Source: CAVTSA01 sp963790575 (GTDB lineage Bacteria > Chloroflexota > Dormibacteria > Dormibacterales > Dormibacteraceae). From it: a stretch of 64,000 nt of DNA. The DNA lies in contig CAWBPD010000021.1 in NCBI GenBank assembly GCA_963790575.1, positions 1-64,000 on the forward strand. Direction: 5' to 3'. Positions 38,840 to 51,250 of the stretch are shown piece after piece. How positions within the stretch are numbered: position 1 is the stretch's first letter; every line of letters starts with the position of its first letter. The notes under the pieces are model-generated. The model did not search any database. It saw only the letters and a program-made list of their open reading frames with translations, and was not told where the DNA came from. The position numbers and the translations under genes are program-made.

Positions 38840-38852
38840 GCGGAGCGCGGAG

Positions 38853-39776
38853 CTAACCGATCCGGCCGGCCAGGGTCGAGGCGTCGCCGCGGGTCCGCTC
38901 CCACGGCTTCGAGGCCTTCAGCGCACCCAGCACCGCGCGCGTCGCCGGCGCCCGGTTCAAGGCGTAGAAGTGGATCCCCGGCGCCCCCGCGATCAAGAGC
39001 TCCGAGCACTGCTGGGCGGCGTAGGCGACGCCGAGCTCGAACTCGCGCGCCGGGTCGTCGCCGGCGGCCAGGAACGCTGCTTCCAGCGGTGCCGGGATCG
39101 AGGCTTCGCAGAGCTCGCAGATCCGTTTCGTCTGGGCGAAGCTGCCGACCGGGATCACCCCGGCCATGATCGGCACCTCGATCCCGATCGCCCGCGCCGC
39201 GGCGACGAAGTCGAAGTAGACCTGGTTGTCGAAGAAGAGCTGGGTGGTGAGGAAGGACGCGCCGGCGTCGACCTTCTCCTTCAGGTAGGCGAGGTCGGTC
39301 GCCAGGTCGGCGGCCTCCGGGTGCACCTCCGGGAAGCAGGCGCCGCCGAGCGCGAACTCCCACCTGCCGCTGCCGATGAAGTCGATCAGCTCGGCCGCGT
39401 TGCCGAGCCCGCCCTCGGGCTGGACGAAGTCGCCCTCCCCGCGGGGCGGATCGCCGCGCAGCGCGAAGACGTTCTCGATCCCGGCCGCCTCGATCTTGTC
39501 GAGCGTCGCCGCCAACCCCTCGGTGGTCTCGCCGACGCAGCTGAGGTGGGCCATCGTCTCGTAGCCCATCTCGTCCTTCAGCACCCGGGTGATCTCCACC
39601 GTGCCGTCGCGGGTCGAGCCGCCGGCGCCGTAGGTGACGGAGACGAAATCGGGCTCCAGGCCGCGCAGCTGGCGCGCGGTCTCGTAGAGGTTCTTCTGGC
39701 CCTCCTCGGTGCGGGGCGGGGAGAACTCGACCGAGAAGGTCGGGCGGTTGTTGGCGATGATCTCGTCGACGCGCAT
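38853..39776 (-). CDS. metF: methylenetetrahydrofolate reductase
   Basis: FAD enzyme reducing 5,10-methylene-THF to 5-methyl-THF for methionine synthesis. MRVDEIIANNRPTFSVEFSP, the catalytic Glu in the FSVEF strand, VSVTYGAGGSTRDGTVE, HLSCVGET, NVFALRGDPP, FLTTQLFFDN and IMAGVIPVGSFAQTKRI are all present. 307 residues, clean frame. ATG 39776 has no Shine-Dalgarno sequence, so the message could be leaderless or the 519-base upstream gap may hold a regulatory leader. It is convergent with the GNAT genes. Confidence 0.95.
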   Translation of the reverse strand: MRVDEIIANNRPTFSVEFSPPRTEEGQKNLYETARQLRGLEPDFVSVTYGAGGSTRDGTVEITRVLKDEMGYETMAHLSCVGETTEGLAATLDKIEAAGIENVFALRGDPPRGEGDFVQPEGGLGNAAELIDFIGSGRWEFALGGACFPEVHPEAADLATDLAYLKEKVDAGASFLTTQLFFDNQVYFDFVAAARAIGIEVPIMAGVIPVGSFAQTKRICELCEASIPAPLEAAFLAAGDDPAREFELGVAYAAQQCSELLIAGAPGIHFYALNRAPATRAVLGALKASKPWERTRGDASTLAGRIG

Positions 39777-40295
39777 CGACCAAGGGTACCGGCGCGCAAC
39801 CCGCCGCAGCCTAACCGCGCAGTTTGCGGGATGGACCCCCACCGAGCCCTTGCGCCGGGGCAATCGCGAGGCGTACCTTGGACCTGCGACCGGGAGAGAC
39901 CGGTACCCCCCGGAAGCCGAGGGGGGAAGGGTCTCGAAGGTGGCGCAGACGGGCTTCTGATCGCGAAGGCTACGCGGTGGGCAGGCAACGAGCGCCATCC
40001 CCGGTCGTTTTTCGGTTGGCCGGGAGCCGGCCGCACGCGGGGTCGCCCGAGCCGAGACGGGCGGCGTCGTCCGAGCCGGCTCCTAGCTTTCCCGGTGGTC
40101 GTGGGGTTCCTGCCCCTCCCGCGGCCGGCGACCGGGGCGCACCTCACGCGGGAGCCGGGCGTCGTTGGCACACCCCGAGCGTCGTGCCGCGACTAGCCCG
40201 CCCGATCCCGCAGCTTCTCAGCCGGCCCGCTGCGCGCGGGGCGGCTGGGCTGCGTCCGCGGCGCGGCGCTCCCTGGCCTGTGGGACGATCCCGGC
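39777..40295. other. 519-base gap with strong hairpins; possible structured RNA
   Basis: No convincing protein gene is seen on either strand between divergent metF and the crotonase gene. On the plus strand two hairpins follow each other: ACCGG-GAGAGA-CCGGT (39889-39904) and six C paired with six G around GGAAGCCGA (39906-39926). More GC-rich inverted segments follow to about 40150. GGGAGAGACC resembles the first strand of glycine riboswitches, but the CTCTCAGG partner and linker were not found. Cobalamin, SAM-I, SAM-IV, SAH, THF and RNase P signatures were looked for and not matched. A metF or crotonase leader, or an independent RNA, is possible. Confidence 0.35.
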
Positions 40296-41111
40296 ATGGG
40301 GGAGGTGCGCTACGAACGGATCGGCGCCGCCGCGCTGCTGACCATCGACCGGCCCGAGCGCCGCAACGCCGTCGACGCGCCGACCGCGGCCGCCCTGCGC
40401 GAGGGCTTCGCGAGCTTCGAGGCCGACGACGGTGCCCGCGCCCTCGTCCTCACCGGGGCCGGCGGCGAGGCGTTCTGCGCCGGCGCCGACCTGAAGGAGC
40501 TCGACCTCGACGTCGAGCACCCGTCCGGGCCGATGGGCTTCACCCGGCTCGCCGCCTCGAAGCCGACGATCGCCGCGATCGACGGCTGGTGCCTGGCGGG
40601 CGGGGTCGAGCTGGCGCTCTGGTGTGACCTGCGGCTGGCGACCCCCGCCTCGACCTTCGGCCTCTTCGAGCGCCGCTGGGGCGTGCCGCTGATCGACGGC
40701 GGGACCCAGCGGCTGCCGCGCATCGTCGGCCTCGGCCGGGCGCTCGACCTGATCCTCACCGGCCGCGCCGTCGACGCCGCCGAGGCGGAGCGGATCGGGC
40801 TGATCACCGCGGTGACGGCGCCGGGCGAGCACCTCGAGCGGGCGCTGGCGCTGGCCGAGCAGCTGGCCGGGTTCCCGCAGGAGACGATGCTGACCGATCG
40901 CCGCGCGGCGATCGAGGGGATCGGGCTGCCGTTCGAGGAGGGGCTGAAGCTCGAGCACCGCATCGGCCGCGACACGCTCGAGGTGGCCGCCCGGGGGGCC
41001 GCCCGCTTTGCCGCGGGGGAGGGACGCCACGGCAGGCCTGCCGCGCCCGGCCCCGACTCCGCCGTCCCCGACCCGCCCGCCGCGGCCGAGGAACCGCGAC
41101 CGGATAAGTAG
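40296..41111 (+). CDS. enoyl-CoA hydratase/isomerase family protein (crotonase)
   Basis: A protein of 271 residues. TIDRPERRNAVDAPTAAALR begins the family; the oxyanion-hole segments are CAGADLKEL and WCLAGGVELAL. The region that carries the catalytic glutamates reads FGLFERRWGVPLIDGG: Glu is present at the first position (FER), while the second, normally Glu in E-x4-P-G-x-G-G, is Asp-Gly-Gly, so classical hydratase activity is uncertain. The C-terminus is extended by a Pro/Ala-rich tail. It lies before two TetR genes, which may regulate acyl-CoA metabolism. Confidence 0.88.
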   Translation: MGEVRYERIGAAALLTIDRPERRNAVDAPTAAALREGFASFEADDGARALVLTGAGGEAFCAGADLKELDLDVEHPSGPMGFTRLAASKPTIAAIDGWCLAGGVELALWCDLRLATPASTFGLFERRWGVPLIDGGTQRLPRIVGLGRALDLILTGRAVDAAEAERIGLITAVTAPGEHLERALALAEQLAGFPQETMLTDRRAAIEGIGLPFEEGLKLEHRIGRDTLEVAARGAARFAAGEGRHGRPAAPGPDSAVPDPPAAAEEPRPDK

Positions 41112-41143
41112 GTCTGATTCCACCGTAGTACCTGATTCCTGCA

Positions 41144-41164
41144 TTCAACATCTCCCAAGTTGAA
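41144..41164. promoter_or_regulatory. short palindrome before tandem tetR genes
   Basis: TTCAAC (41144-41149) and GTTGAA (41159-41164) form a perfect 6-bp inverted repeat with a nine-base spacer, 20 bases before the GTG of the first TetR gene. The surrounding 70 bases are A+T-rich for this genome. Position and geometry fit a TetR operator, but arms are short. Confidence 0.35.
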
Positions 41165-41184
41165 CCAACCTCAGTTCCGGTACC

Positions 41185-41848
41185 GTGCCGTTCGTGGCTC
41201 AACGTACCCCGATGCGACCGCCGCCCGGCCGCCAACATCTTTCGCGCGAGTTCATCGCTCGTCACCAGCGCGCGCGGATCGTCGCCGCCCTCGCCGAGGA
41301 GACGATGTCGCGCGGCTACCGCGCGGTGACCGTCGCCGACATCGTGCGCCGCGCCGGCATCGCCCGCAACACCTTCTACGACAACTTCTCCTCGAAGGAA
41401 GACTGCTTCCTCGCGACCCAGGACTACGCGGTCGAGGAATCGCTGGCCCGCGTGGTCGAGGCCGCGGCCGACGCCGACGGCTGGGAGGCGCTCACCGTCG
41501 CCGGGCTCGGAGCCTTCCTCAAATACGTCGCCGAGCGAGCCCGCCCTGGCGCGCACCTGCATCGTCGAGGCGCTCTCCGCCGGCGAGGCCGCGCAGGAGC
41601 GCTACGAGCAGTCGATGCAGGCCTTCGTCCCGCTGCTGCGCAAAGGCCGCGAGTACTCCGACCACGGTGATGACCTGCCCGAGACACTCGAGGAGACGAT
41701 CGTCGGCGGCATCTTCTGGGTGATCTACCAGCGCATCGTGCTGGGCGAGGCCGAGAAGATCGAGTCGCTGCTCCCGGACCTCGTCGACTTCGCCCTGACG
41801 CCCTACATCGGCGCCGAGTCGGCCCAACGGGCCACCGCCCAGCTCTAG
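41185..41848 (+). CDS. TetR-family regulator 1 (frameshifted)
   Basis: The N-terminal HTH reads RIVAALAEETMSRGYRAVTV, then ADIVRRAGIARNTFYDNFSS, with the recognition helix RNTFYDNF. The ligand domain is split by one base near 41540 and resumes with ALARTCIVEALSAGEAAQER and FVPLLRKGREYSDHG, to a C-terminus IESLLPDLVDFALTPYIGAE. Reconstructed length about 220 residues. GTG 41185 and GTG 41194 are both possible starts. The next gene is a close paralogue with matching ends (ESLLPDLVEFTLAPYVG), so the pair arose by tandem duplication. Effector unknown. Confidence 0.85.
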
Positions 41849-41870
41849 CCCCGGCAGGTATCTTCGCGCC

Positions 41871-42556
41871 GTGTCCTTCGATCCAGCCGACGCTCCTGCC
41901 GAGTATCCGCCGGAGCTGGCGCGCCTGCCCCCGGGACGGCACGGGCTGCCGCGCGACTTCGTCGTCCACAACCAGCGTGAGCGACTGATCGCCGGCCTCG
42001 CCGAGGCGGTCGCCGAAAAAGGCTACGGCGGCACCACGATCGCCGACATCACCCGCCACGCGGCGGTCTCGCGGCGCACCTTCTATGAGCACTTCGACTG
42101 CAAGGACGAGTGCTTCGTCGCCGCCTTCGACACGGTCACCGGGCAGCTGCGCGAGCGCGTCGGGGCGGCCTATGAGGCCGAGGACGACTGGGCCGACGGA
42201 TCCGCGCCGGGATCGGCGCGATGCTCGCCTTCCTCGCCTCCGAGCCGAACCTGGCCCGCCTGGCGATGGTAGAGGCGCTGGTCGCCGGCCCGGTCGTGGT
42301 AGAGCGCTACGACGCTGCCATGCAGACCTTCCTGCCCTACCTGAACGCCGGTCGCGAGGGCCGCCCCAAGGCAGTCCTCGACCGCCTCTCCGACTCGACC
42401 GAGGAAGCCCTCGTCGGCGGCATGGTCTCGCTGGTCGCCCGCCGCATCGTCGCCGGCCAGACCGACGAGCTCGAGTCGCTGCTCCCCGATCTGGTCGAGT
42501 TCACCCTCGCGCCCTACGTCGGCAACGACGAGGCCGCCAGCATCGCCCGCGGCTGA
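41871..42556 (+). CDS. TetR-family regulator 2, paralogue of regulator 1
   Basis: GTG 41871, 22 bases after the first TetR stop. HTH: RLIAGLAEAVAEKGYGGTTI, then ADITRHAAVSRRTFYEHFDC. The ligand domain contains MLAFLASEPNLARLAMVEAL and EEALVGGMVSLVARRIVAGQ and ends LLPDLVEFTLAPYVGNDEAA. One base change near 42200 moves the frame. The recognition helix differs from paralogue 1 (SRRTFYEHF against ARNTFYDNF), so operators could have diverged, while the C-terminal helices stay similar, allowing heterodimers in principle. About 228 residues. Confidence 0.85.
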
Positions 42557-42600
42557 ACGACCGCCGCCTCAGCGTCTCCCGAACATGTGGCCCGCCGGGG

Positions 42601-45992
<3,392 letters not shown>

Positions 45993-45996
45993 CGCC

Positions 45997-46243
45997 TCAG
46001 GCCCGCTGGCGGAACCAGCGCCCGTCGCGGGAGTCGCGGAAGACGGTCAGCGCCCGGCCGTCGGCGAGCGCCAGCTCGAAGTAGTGGCGGCGCAGCGGCC
46101 GCGGCGTCCACCAGCGGTCTTCGACCAGCCACTCCTCGCGGACCGCCTCGACCGCGCCGCCATCAACCGCCTGCGGCGCGTCCTTCTGGAGAGGAGCGGA
46201 CGGCCACCGGCTGCGGCTCGTTGAGGCGGCGCGGGCCGGCCAT
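45997..46243 (-). CDS. DUF6504 small protein between imuB and dnaE2
   Basis: About 80 residues. It starts MAGPRRLNEPQPVAV and, after one inserted base near 46190, continues VEAVREEWLVEDRWWTPRPL, then RRHYFELALADGRALTVFRD and GRWFRQRA. The W-x-V-x-D-R-W-W and F.dl..g.Wy..Ra pattern is that of DUF6504, a domain encoded in or beside actinobacterial imuB-dnaE2 cassettes. It is probably a small accessory of the mutasome. Its stop is four bases before the dnaE2 ATG, so the two are tightly coupled. Function has not been defined. Confidence 0.7.
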
Positions 46244-46310
46244 CACGGCGCTCCCCGGCGCCGCCCTGCGGGCCCATCAGGCCCTCCCGTCGTTCGTGTT
46301 CGCGCCCCCA

Positions 46311-47465
46311 TCAGAGCTCCGGGAAGGGAGTGAGGAGGTCGCGCCGCTCGGGGACGCGCGAGGCGGCGTCGACGGGGAGGACGCGGAGCAGCGCGTCGGC
46401 GCCCTGGGCGGCGCGCACCTCGCGCACCGCCGCGCCGAGCCGCCGTCGCCGTGGCTCGGCGCCGCCGACCTCCATCACCAGCTGGTCGGCGGCGGCCGGG
46501 CCGAAGCCGAGTGCCCGCAGGCGCAGCGCTTCCGCCGGGCCCGGCAGGCCCTCCAGCCGCGGCACCAGGAGCCGGCGCAGGACTCCAGCCGCGGCGCTCG
46601 GCCGGCCGAGGCCCTGGTCGACGCTCCAGCTGCCGCCGCCGCAGAGCCGCGCCCCGAGCCGCACCCCGAGCAGCGTCCGTCCCTTCCGCGCCGGCGCCGC
46701 CAGGAGCCGGTCGACGAGCAGCTCGAGCGCCCGGTCGAGCTGGCTCCCGGCGACCCCTTCGGGCAGTTCGATCTCCTCGACCAGGTCCTCGTGCGGGACC
46801 CGCGGGCGCAGCGGCTCCTCTTCGCCGCGGGCGATCCGCAGGCGCGCAGGCCGAGCGGCCCGAAGCGGTCGGCGACCTGGTCGAGCGTCAGCCTGCGCAG
46901 CGCCCCGAGCGTCTCGATCCCGAGCCGGTCGAGCGCCTCGACCAGCTCCTCGCCTCGCGCTCCGCGGCCGCCCAGCCGGTCGATCAGCACCGCGGTCGGC
47001 AGCGAGCCGAGGAAGCCCGCGAGGCGCGGCGGCGTGACCGGCGGCAGGCCGCGCTCGGCGGCCGCCCGGGCAGCGGTCCGAGTCGGCGCGACCCCGATCG
47101 GCGCCGCCGCGCCACCCGCCCGCGCTGCCCCCGCGCCCCCACCTGCTCGCGCCGCTCCGGCCGCCCCGCCCACCGTCCCGAGCGCCCCTCGGCCACCGCC
47201 ACCACCCCGGCAACATCGCCTCCGTAGAGCCCGCGCAGCCCGCCGACCGCGAAGAAGATCTCCCCGCCCGCTCCGTCTCGACCGCGGCGCCGATCCCCTC
47301 CAGCGCCCGCGCCATCGCCTCGGTCAGCTCCGCCGCCGCGACCGGATCGGCTGCCGCACCGAGTCCGGGATCAGCAGAAGATTCGCGCCCGGGCCGAAGC
47401 CCCCCGGAATGGCCCGGGCGCCGAGGAGTCGCCAGACGACAATCGATGACGCAGGCGATCTCCAT
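46311..47465 (-). CDS. imuB: ImuB-like Y-family polymerase homologue (frameshifted, possibly short N-terminus)
   Basis: A mutasome scaffold related to Y-family polymerases but normally catalytically inactive. Readable blocks are PVAAAELTEAMARALEGIGA and AAVETERAG, then GGLRGLYGGDV, IGVAPTRTAARAAAERGLPP, LAGFLGSLPTAVLIDRLGGR, LDRLGIETLGALRRLTLDQ and VADRFGPLG (HhH-like thumb), then PEGVAGSQLDRALELLVDRL and VDQGLGRPSAAAGVLRRLLV. The N-terminal palm seems shorter than in relatives, and ATG 47465 directly adjoins the LexA box. Thus the start is uncertain and the N-terminus may contain errors. The C-terminal beta-clamp motif could not be confirmed. Confidence 0.75.
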   Translation of the reverse strand: MEIACVIDCRLATPRRPGHSGGLRPGRESSADPGLGAAADPVAAAELTEAMARALEGIGAAVETERAGRSSSRSAGCAGSTEAMLPGWWRWPRGARDGGRGGRSGASRWGRGGSAGGWRGGADRGRADSDRCPGGRRARPAAGHAAAPRGLPRLAADRGADRPAGRPRSARRGAGRGARPARDRDARGAAQADARPGRRPLRAARPARLRIARGEEEPLRPRVPHEDLVEEIELPEGVAGSQLDRALELLVDRLLAAPARKGRTLLGVRLGARLCGGGSWSVDQGLGRPSAAAGVLRRLLVPRLEGLPGPAEALRLRALGFGPAAADQLVMEVGGAEPRRRRLGAAVREVRAAQGADALLRVLPVDAASRVPERRDLLTPFPEL

Positions 47466-47466
47466 A

Positions 47467-47480
47467 CGAACGTATGTTCG
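47467..47480. promoter_or_regulatory. LexA (SOS) box before imuB
   Basis: CGAACGTATGTTCG at 47467-47480 is a perfect palindrome of the actinobacterial/Gram-positive SOS box CGAAC-N4-GTTCG. It is next to the proposed imuB start, within the 63-base gap to the upstream gene. It implies DNA-damage induction of imuB, DUF6504 and dnaE2. Confidence 0.88.
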
Positions 47481-47528
47481 CTTTCAGGAGTCTAGCGATC
47501 CACAGACAAAACGTCCTCAGGCGCGATG

Positions 47529-48425
47529 TCAGGCGTCCCAGAGCGCGATGTCAGACATCGTCGATCGGGCTACTGCAAGAAATCGCCCGCGAGGCGCTTC
47601 GCTCAGCTCGCGGAGGCTGCCGCTGGGCGAGCGGGGTCGTAGGCCTGGCTCGTCGGCGCGGGACCTCGTCTTCGCGGTCGAAGAAGCGGCCGGTGACGCC
47701 GTCGAGCTCGGGGTCGATGGCGAGGCGGAGGGTGGCGTCGACGCCGCGGTCGAGGCGTGTCGATCGAGTCGCCGTGCTGCTCGAGGACGATCTTCGTCGG
47801 CATGTAGGTGGAGGGGTGGAGGGCGTTGACGGTGACCCCGGAGTCGGGGCCGAGGCGCCCGGCGAGGTCGATGGCGTAGGTGATCTGGGCGAGCTTCGAC
47901 TGGGCGTAGGCGCGCCGGCCTTCGTAGAAGGAGCGTCTCGAGCATCGGGTCGTCGAAGTCGAGCGCCGCCTGGCCGAGCGAGGCGACCATGACGATCCGT
48001 GCCGGGGCGGAGCGTTCGAGGAGTGGCAGCAGGCGCTCGGTGAGGACGAAGCCCGCCAGGTAGTTGACCGCGAAGCGCAGCTCGATCCCGTCGGCGCTCT
48101 CCTGCGCGCTCGGGCGAGTCGGGCAGGCCGGAGCCGATGCCGGCGTTGTTGACCAGCAGGTGGAGGGCGTGGAGGGCGGCCGATCTCGTCGGCGAGGCCG
48201 CGCCACGTCGGCGAGGCGAGGCGAAGTCGGCGAGGTGGGTGTGGACGCGCTCGTTGCCGGTCGCGGCGACGATCTCCTGCCGCGCCGCGTCGAGCTTCGT
48301 CGTCGCTGCGGCCGTGGATGTGGACGGTCATGCCCGATCGCCGCCAGCCGCTCGGCGAGCGCCCGGCCGAGCCCGTCGGTCGGCGCCGGTGACCAGCGCG
48401 ACGGTGTCGGAGGCGCGCGGCTCAT
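47529..48425 (-). CDS. short-chain dehydrogenase/reductase (frameshifted)
   Basis: A classical SDR, reconstructed from several frames: GATDGLGRALAERLA (cofactor loop), a VNNAGIG-like segment near 48150, ELRFAVNYLAGFVLTERLLP with the catalytic-region N, ARIVMVASLGQAALDF (Ser), YAQSKLAQITYAIDLAGRLG (YxxxK) and VTVNALHPSTYMPTKIV. This resembles retinol dehydrogenase/WWOX-type SDRs. The end is ambiguous (47529 or 47603) because of a base change near 47640. ATG 48425 overlaps the stop of the upstream quinone-oxidoreductase-like gene (ATGA). Substrate unknown. Confidence 0.78.
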   Translation of the reverse strand: MSRAPPTPSRWSPAPTDGLGRALAERLAAIGHDRPHPRPQRRRSSTRRGRRSSPRPATSASTPTSPTSPRLADVARPRRRDRPPSTPSTCWSTTPASAPACPTRPSAQESADGIELRFAVNYLAGFVLTERLLPLLERSAPARIVMVASLGQAALDFDDPMLETLLLRRPARLRPVEARPDHLRHRPRRAPRPRLRGHRQRPPPLHLHADEDRPRAARRLDRHASTAASTPPSASPSTPSSTASPAASSTAKTRSRADEPGLRPRSPSGSLRELSEAPRGRFLAVARSTMSDIALWDA

Positions 48426-49373
48426 GGCACCCGGAGGACGATCTTGCCCGCGCCGTGGCTCGTCTTCGGCGTGGCGGTGGGCGTCGGCGGCCTCGCTCGA
48501 GGTCGAAGACCTCGTCGACCTCGATCTCGCAGCTTGCCCCGCTCGATCAGGTCGCAGAGGCCGGCCAGGCCGACCGGGTCGGGCTCGACCAGGATCCCGG
48601 TCGACCCGCTTGTGCTCGCGCCTTGCCCGCCTCGACCAGCTCCGGCTTCGACGCCGCTCGGCACCGAGACCAGGGTGCCGCCCGGCCGCAGCACCGCGCA
48701 GCGAGCGCTCGCCCGTAGCGCCCGGTGAAGTCGATCACCGAGTCGAGTTCGGCGACGCGGCGACGTCGAAGTCGTCGTCGCGGTAGTCGAGCGTACCGCG
48801 TCGCGCCGAGGCCGGCGAGGAAGTCGGCCTGCTCGCGCCGCGCCGTCGCGATCACGTTGGCCCCGCGCGCGGCGGCGACCTGCACGGCGAGGTGGCCGAC
48901 CCCGCCCGCGGCGCCGTGGATCAGCACGTCGTCGCCGCTCCTGCACGTGGATCGTGTCGACGACGATCTGCCAGGCGGTCAGCCCGGCCAGCGGCAGCGC
49001 CCCCGCCTCCTCGACCGAGAGCGCGTGCGGCTTGTGCTCGAAGTGGCGCGAGGGCGCGGTCACGTACTCGGCGTAGGCGCCGCTTCGCGCGGGAACCAGG
49101 GCATGCCGAAGACCTCGTCGCCGACCTGGAAGCGGGTGACGCCGCCGCCGACCTGCGTCACCTCGCCGCAGACGTCCCAGCCGACCGTGAAGCGGCGGAG
49201 TCGCCGAACGACCGAGGACATCCCGCGCCTTCGCGCGACTTGAGGTCGACCGGGTTGACCCCGGCGGCGCGGACGCGCACCTGGACCTCGGTCGGGATCG
49301 GCTCCGGCGCCTCGACCTCGGCGAGCCGCAGGACCTCCGGTCCGCCGAACTCATGCTGGACGATCGCCTTCAC
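48422..49373 (-). CDS. NADP-dependent quinone oxidoreductase/zinc-free alcohol dehydrogenase (frameshifted)
   Basis: A medium-chain reductase of the QOR type: MKAIVQHEFGGPEVLRLAEV, VRVRAAGVNPVDLKSREG, GWDVCGEV, EDAGALPLAGLTAWQ-like EEAGALPLAGLTAWQIVVD, and the NADP loop VLIHGAAGGVGHLAVQVAAA. No zinc-ligand cysteine cluster is present. Breaks are near 49200, 49085, 48950, 48800, 48710, 48600 and 48480. It probably reduces quinones or enones and protects against electrophiles. It is coupled to the SDR gene downstream. Confidence 0.8.
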
Positions 49374-49436
49374 CGGCCGATATTAAGCCGTCATTGGCCG
49401 GATCGTCCGCGTTCGCTACGTTCGCTCCTCCTTGAG

Positions 49437-50734
49437 GTGGCTATCCCGGATAGCGGTCGACGTCCGCCCCTGCGCGAGTCGCGCGACTTCCGCCTGCTCA
49501 CCGCTCGGCGCGCTGATCACCGGGCTCGGCACCCAGGCGGCGCTGGTCGCGCTGCCCTACCAGGTGTTCGTGATCACCGGCTCGGCCTTCCTGACCGGGC
49601 TGATCGGCGCCGCCGAGCTCGGTCCCGCTGATCGTCGCCTCGCTCTTCGGCGGCGCGCTCGCCGACCGCTTCGATCGCCGCCGGCTGCTGCTGCTACTGC
49701 CAGTTCGCCCTGGTCGCGATCGCCGCCGCCCTCGCCGTCGCCGCGGCGCACCGGCCCGCCGCCGGTCTGGATCCTCTTCGTCCTCGCCGCGGCGATGGCG
49801 GGGGCCTCGGCGATCGAGCGCGTCGTCCGCTCGGCGATCGTCCCCAACACCGTCCGCCGGAGCGCGCTGCCGTCGGCGATGTCGCTCACCTTCGGGCTCT
49901 ACCAGCTGACGATGGTCGTCGGCCCGGCGCTCGGCGGCGTCCTGATCTCGCGCCTTCGGCCTCGACCACCCCGTACACGGTCGACGCGGTCAGCTGCCTC
50001 GGCATGGCGGCCGCGGCGGCGATGATGCGCGCCCAGCCGCCCGCCCGCGGTCGAGGCCCACGAGCCGGTCTTCCGCTCGATCAGGTCCGGCCTCGCCTAC
50101 CTGCGCAAGCTGCCCGCGGTGACGGCGCGGCTTCGTGATGGACCTCTGCGCGATGACCTTCGGCATGCCGCGCGCCCTCTTCCCGGTGCTGTCGCTGACC
50201 GTCTACCACGCCGGCGCGGCCGGGACCGGCCTCCTCTACGCCGCCGTCTCGGCGGGCTCGACCATCGCCGCGCTGACGACCGGCTGGCTCGCCACGCCCG
50301 GCGCCTCGGCCGCATCGTGCTCGTCGCCGTGGCCGTCTGGGGCATCTTCATCGCCGCCGCCGGGGTCGTCGACACGATCTGGCCGGCGGCCGTCTTCTTC
50401 GCCCTCGCCGGCGCCGCCGACTCGTCAGCGCGGTCTGCCGCTGGACGATGATGCAGACGCTCACGCCGGACCAGATGCGCGGCCGCATGTCCTCGGTCTT
50501 CAGCCTCGTCGTCGCGGGCGGCCCGCGCCTCGGCGACATCGAGTCGGGGACCGTCGCGGCGTCGTCTCGCCCGCCTTCTCGGTCGTCTCCGGCGGCCTCG
50601 TCTGCCTCGCCTCGGTCGGCGTCGTCGCGATCGCCTTCCCGCAGCTCGCCGCCTACGACGCGGCCGAGGTCGGCCGCGAGGCGGTCGACCAAAGCCTGGA
50701 GGACGAGGCGCTCGAAGCGAGCGAGCTGATCTGA
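49437..50734 (+). CDS. MFS transporter, EntS/MefA-like (frameshifted)
   Basis: About 12 TM helices. GTG 49437 gives MAIPDSGRRPPLRESRDFRL, then ALITGLGTQAALVALPYQVF and FLTGLIGAAEL, the A-motif GGALADRFDRRRLLLL, ASAIERVVRSAIVPNTVRR, LYQLTMVVGPALGGVLIS, MPRALFPVLSLTVYHAG and TPDQMRGRMSSVFSLVVAGG, ending in an acidic tail DQSLEDEALEASELI. The pattern is that of drug or siderophore exporters of the EntS type. About ten single-base breaks are scattered. It is divergent from the oxidoreductase operon. Substrate unknown. Confidence 0.82.
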
Positions 50735-50760
50735 TCGGCCCGCCCGTTTTTCACGAAGGA

Positions 50761-50789
50761 TTGACAATCCAATGCGGATGTTGTAAGCG
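50761..50789 (+). promoter_or_regulatory. housekeeping-type promoter match before rsbW-like gene
   Basis: A perfect -35 hexamer TTGACA (50761-50766) is followed after 17 bases by TAAGCG (50784-50789), a weak -10. The stretch is A+T-rich in a G+C-rich genome and lies 25 bases before the ATG at 50814. Confidence 0.35.
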
Positions 50790-50813
50790 CGCTGAGCGGG
50801 GTAGCTCTGACCC

Positions 50814-51250
50814 ATGCAGACGATCCGCAGAGTCGCGCTCCGGGCCGGATTCCCCCTCGCCCCGCTGAAGCGCGGAGCGCCTCGATTTCGGCCTCGACGA
50901 CCTGCACGACGTCCGCTCCCTGGTCGCCGCCGCCGCCACCGCGGGCGGCCTCAAGCCCGGCCGCGTCTCCGACCTGGTCGTCGCCGCCTCCGAGCTCGCC
51001 GCCAACAGCATCCTGCACGGCGGCGGGCGCGGGCTGGCGACGGTCTGGGGCGAGGACGGCGCCTCGGTCTTCGTCGAGGTCGCCGACGCGGGCACGATCC
51101 CGACCCGACGGTCGGCCAGCGCCGACCCGACCCGACCGCCGAAACGGGCGCGGCCTCTACATCGCCAATCAGCTCTGCGACGAGGTGGCGATCGACAGCA
51201 CCGAGTCCGGGACGCGGATCCGGCTGCGGATGGGGTCCGAGGCCGCTTAG
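50814..51250 (+). CDS. RsbW-like anti-sigma factor/HATPase (frameshifted)
   Basis: About 143 residues of the GHKL HATPase_c_2 type: LDDLHDVRSLVAAAATAGGL, the N box ASELAANSILHGGG, G1 in FVEVADAGTI, and G2 RGLYIANQLCDEVAI, ending GTRIRLRMGSEAA. These kinases bind sigma factors or phosphorylate STAS antagonists. Breaks lie near 50880, 51105 and 51140. The convergent neighbour, sharing three bases at the stops, is a PAS-GAF-SpoIIE phosphatase, the usual opponent in partner switching. The STAS protein and sigma factor at 28-29.5 kb are candidate partners. Confidence 0.83.

Noticed and set aside
39880..40000. Glycine riboswitch before the crotonase gene
   Set aside because: Only GGGAGAGACC matches; linker and CTCTCAGG partner strand are missing.
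39824..40627. ORF through the metF-crotonase gap
   Set aside because: Arg/Gly/Pro-rich and overlapping the crotonase gene in a different frame.
47446..47992. Plus-strand ORFs over the SDR gene starting at the LexA box
   Set aside because: No signatures, and they run antisense to a recognisable SDR.
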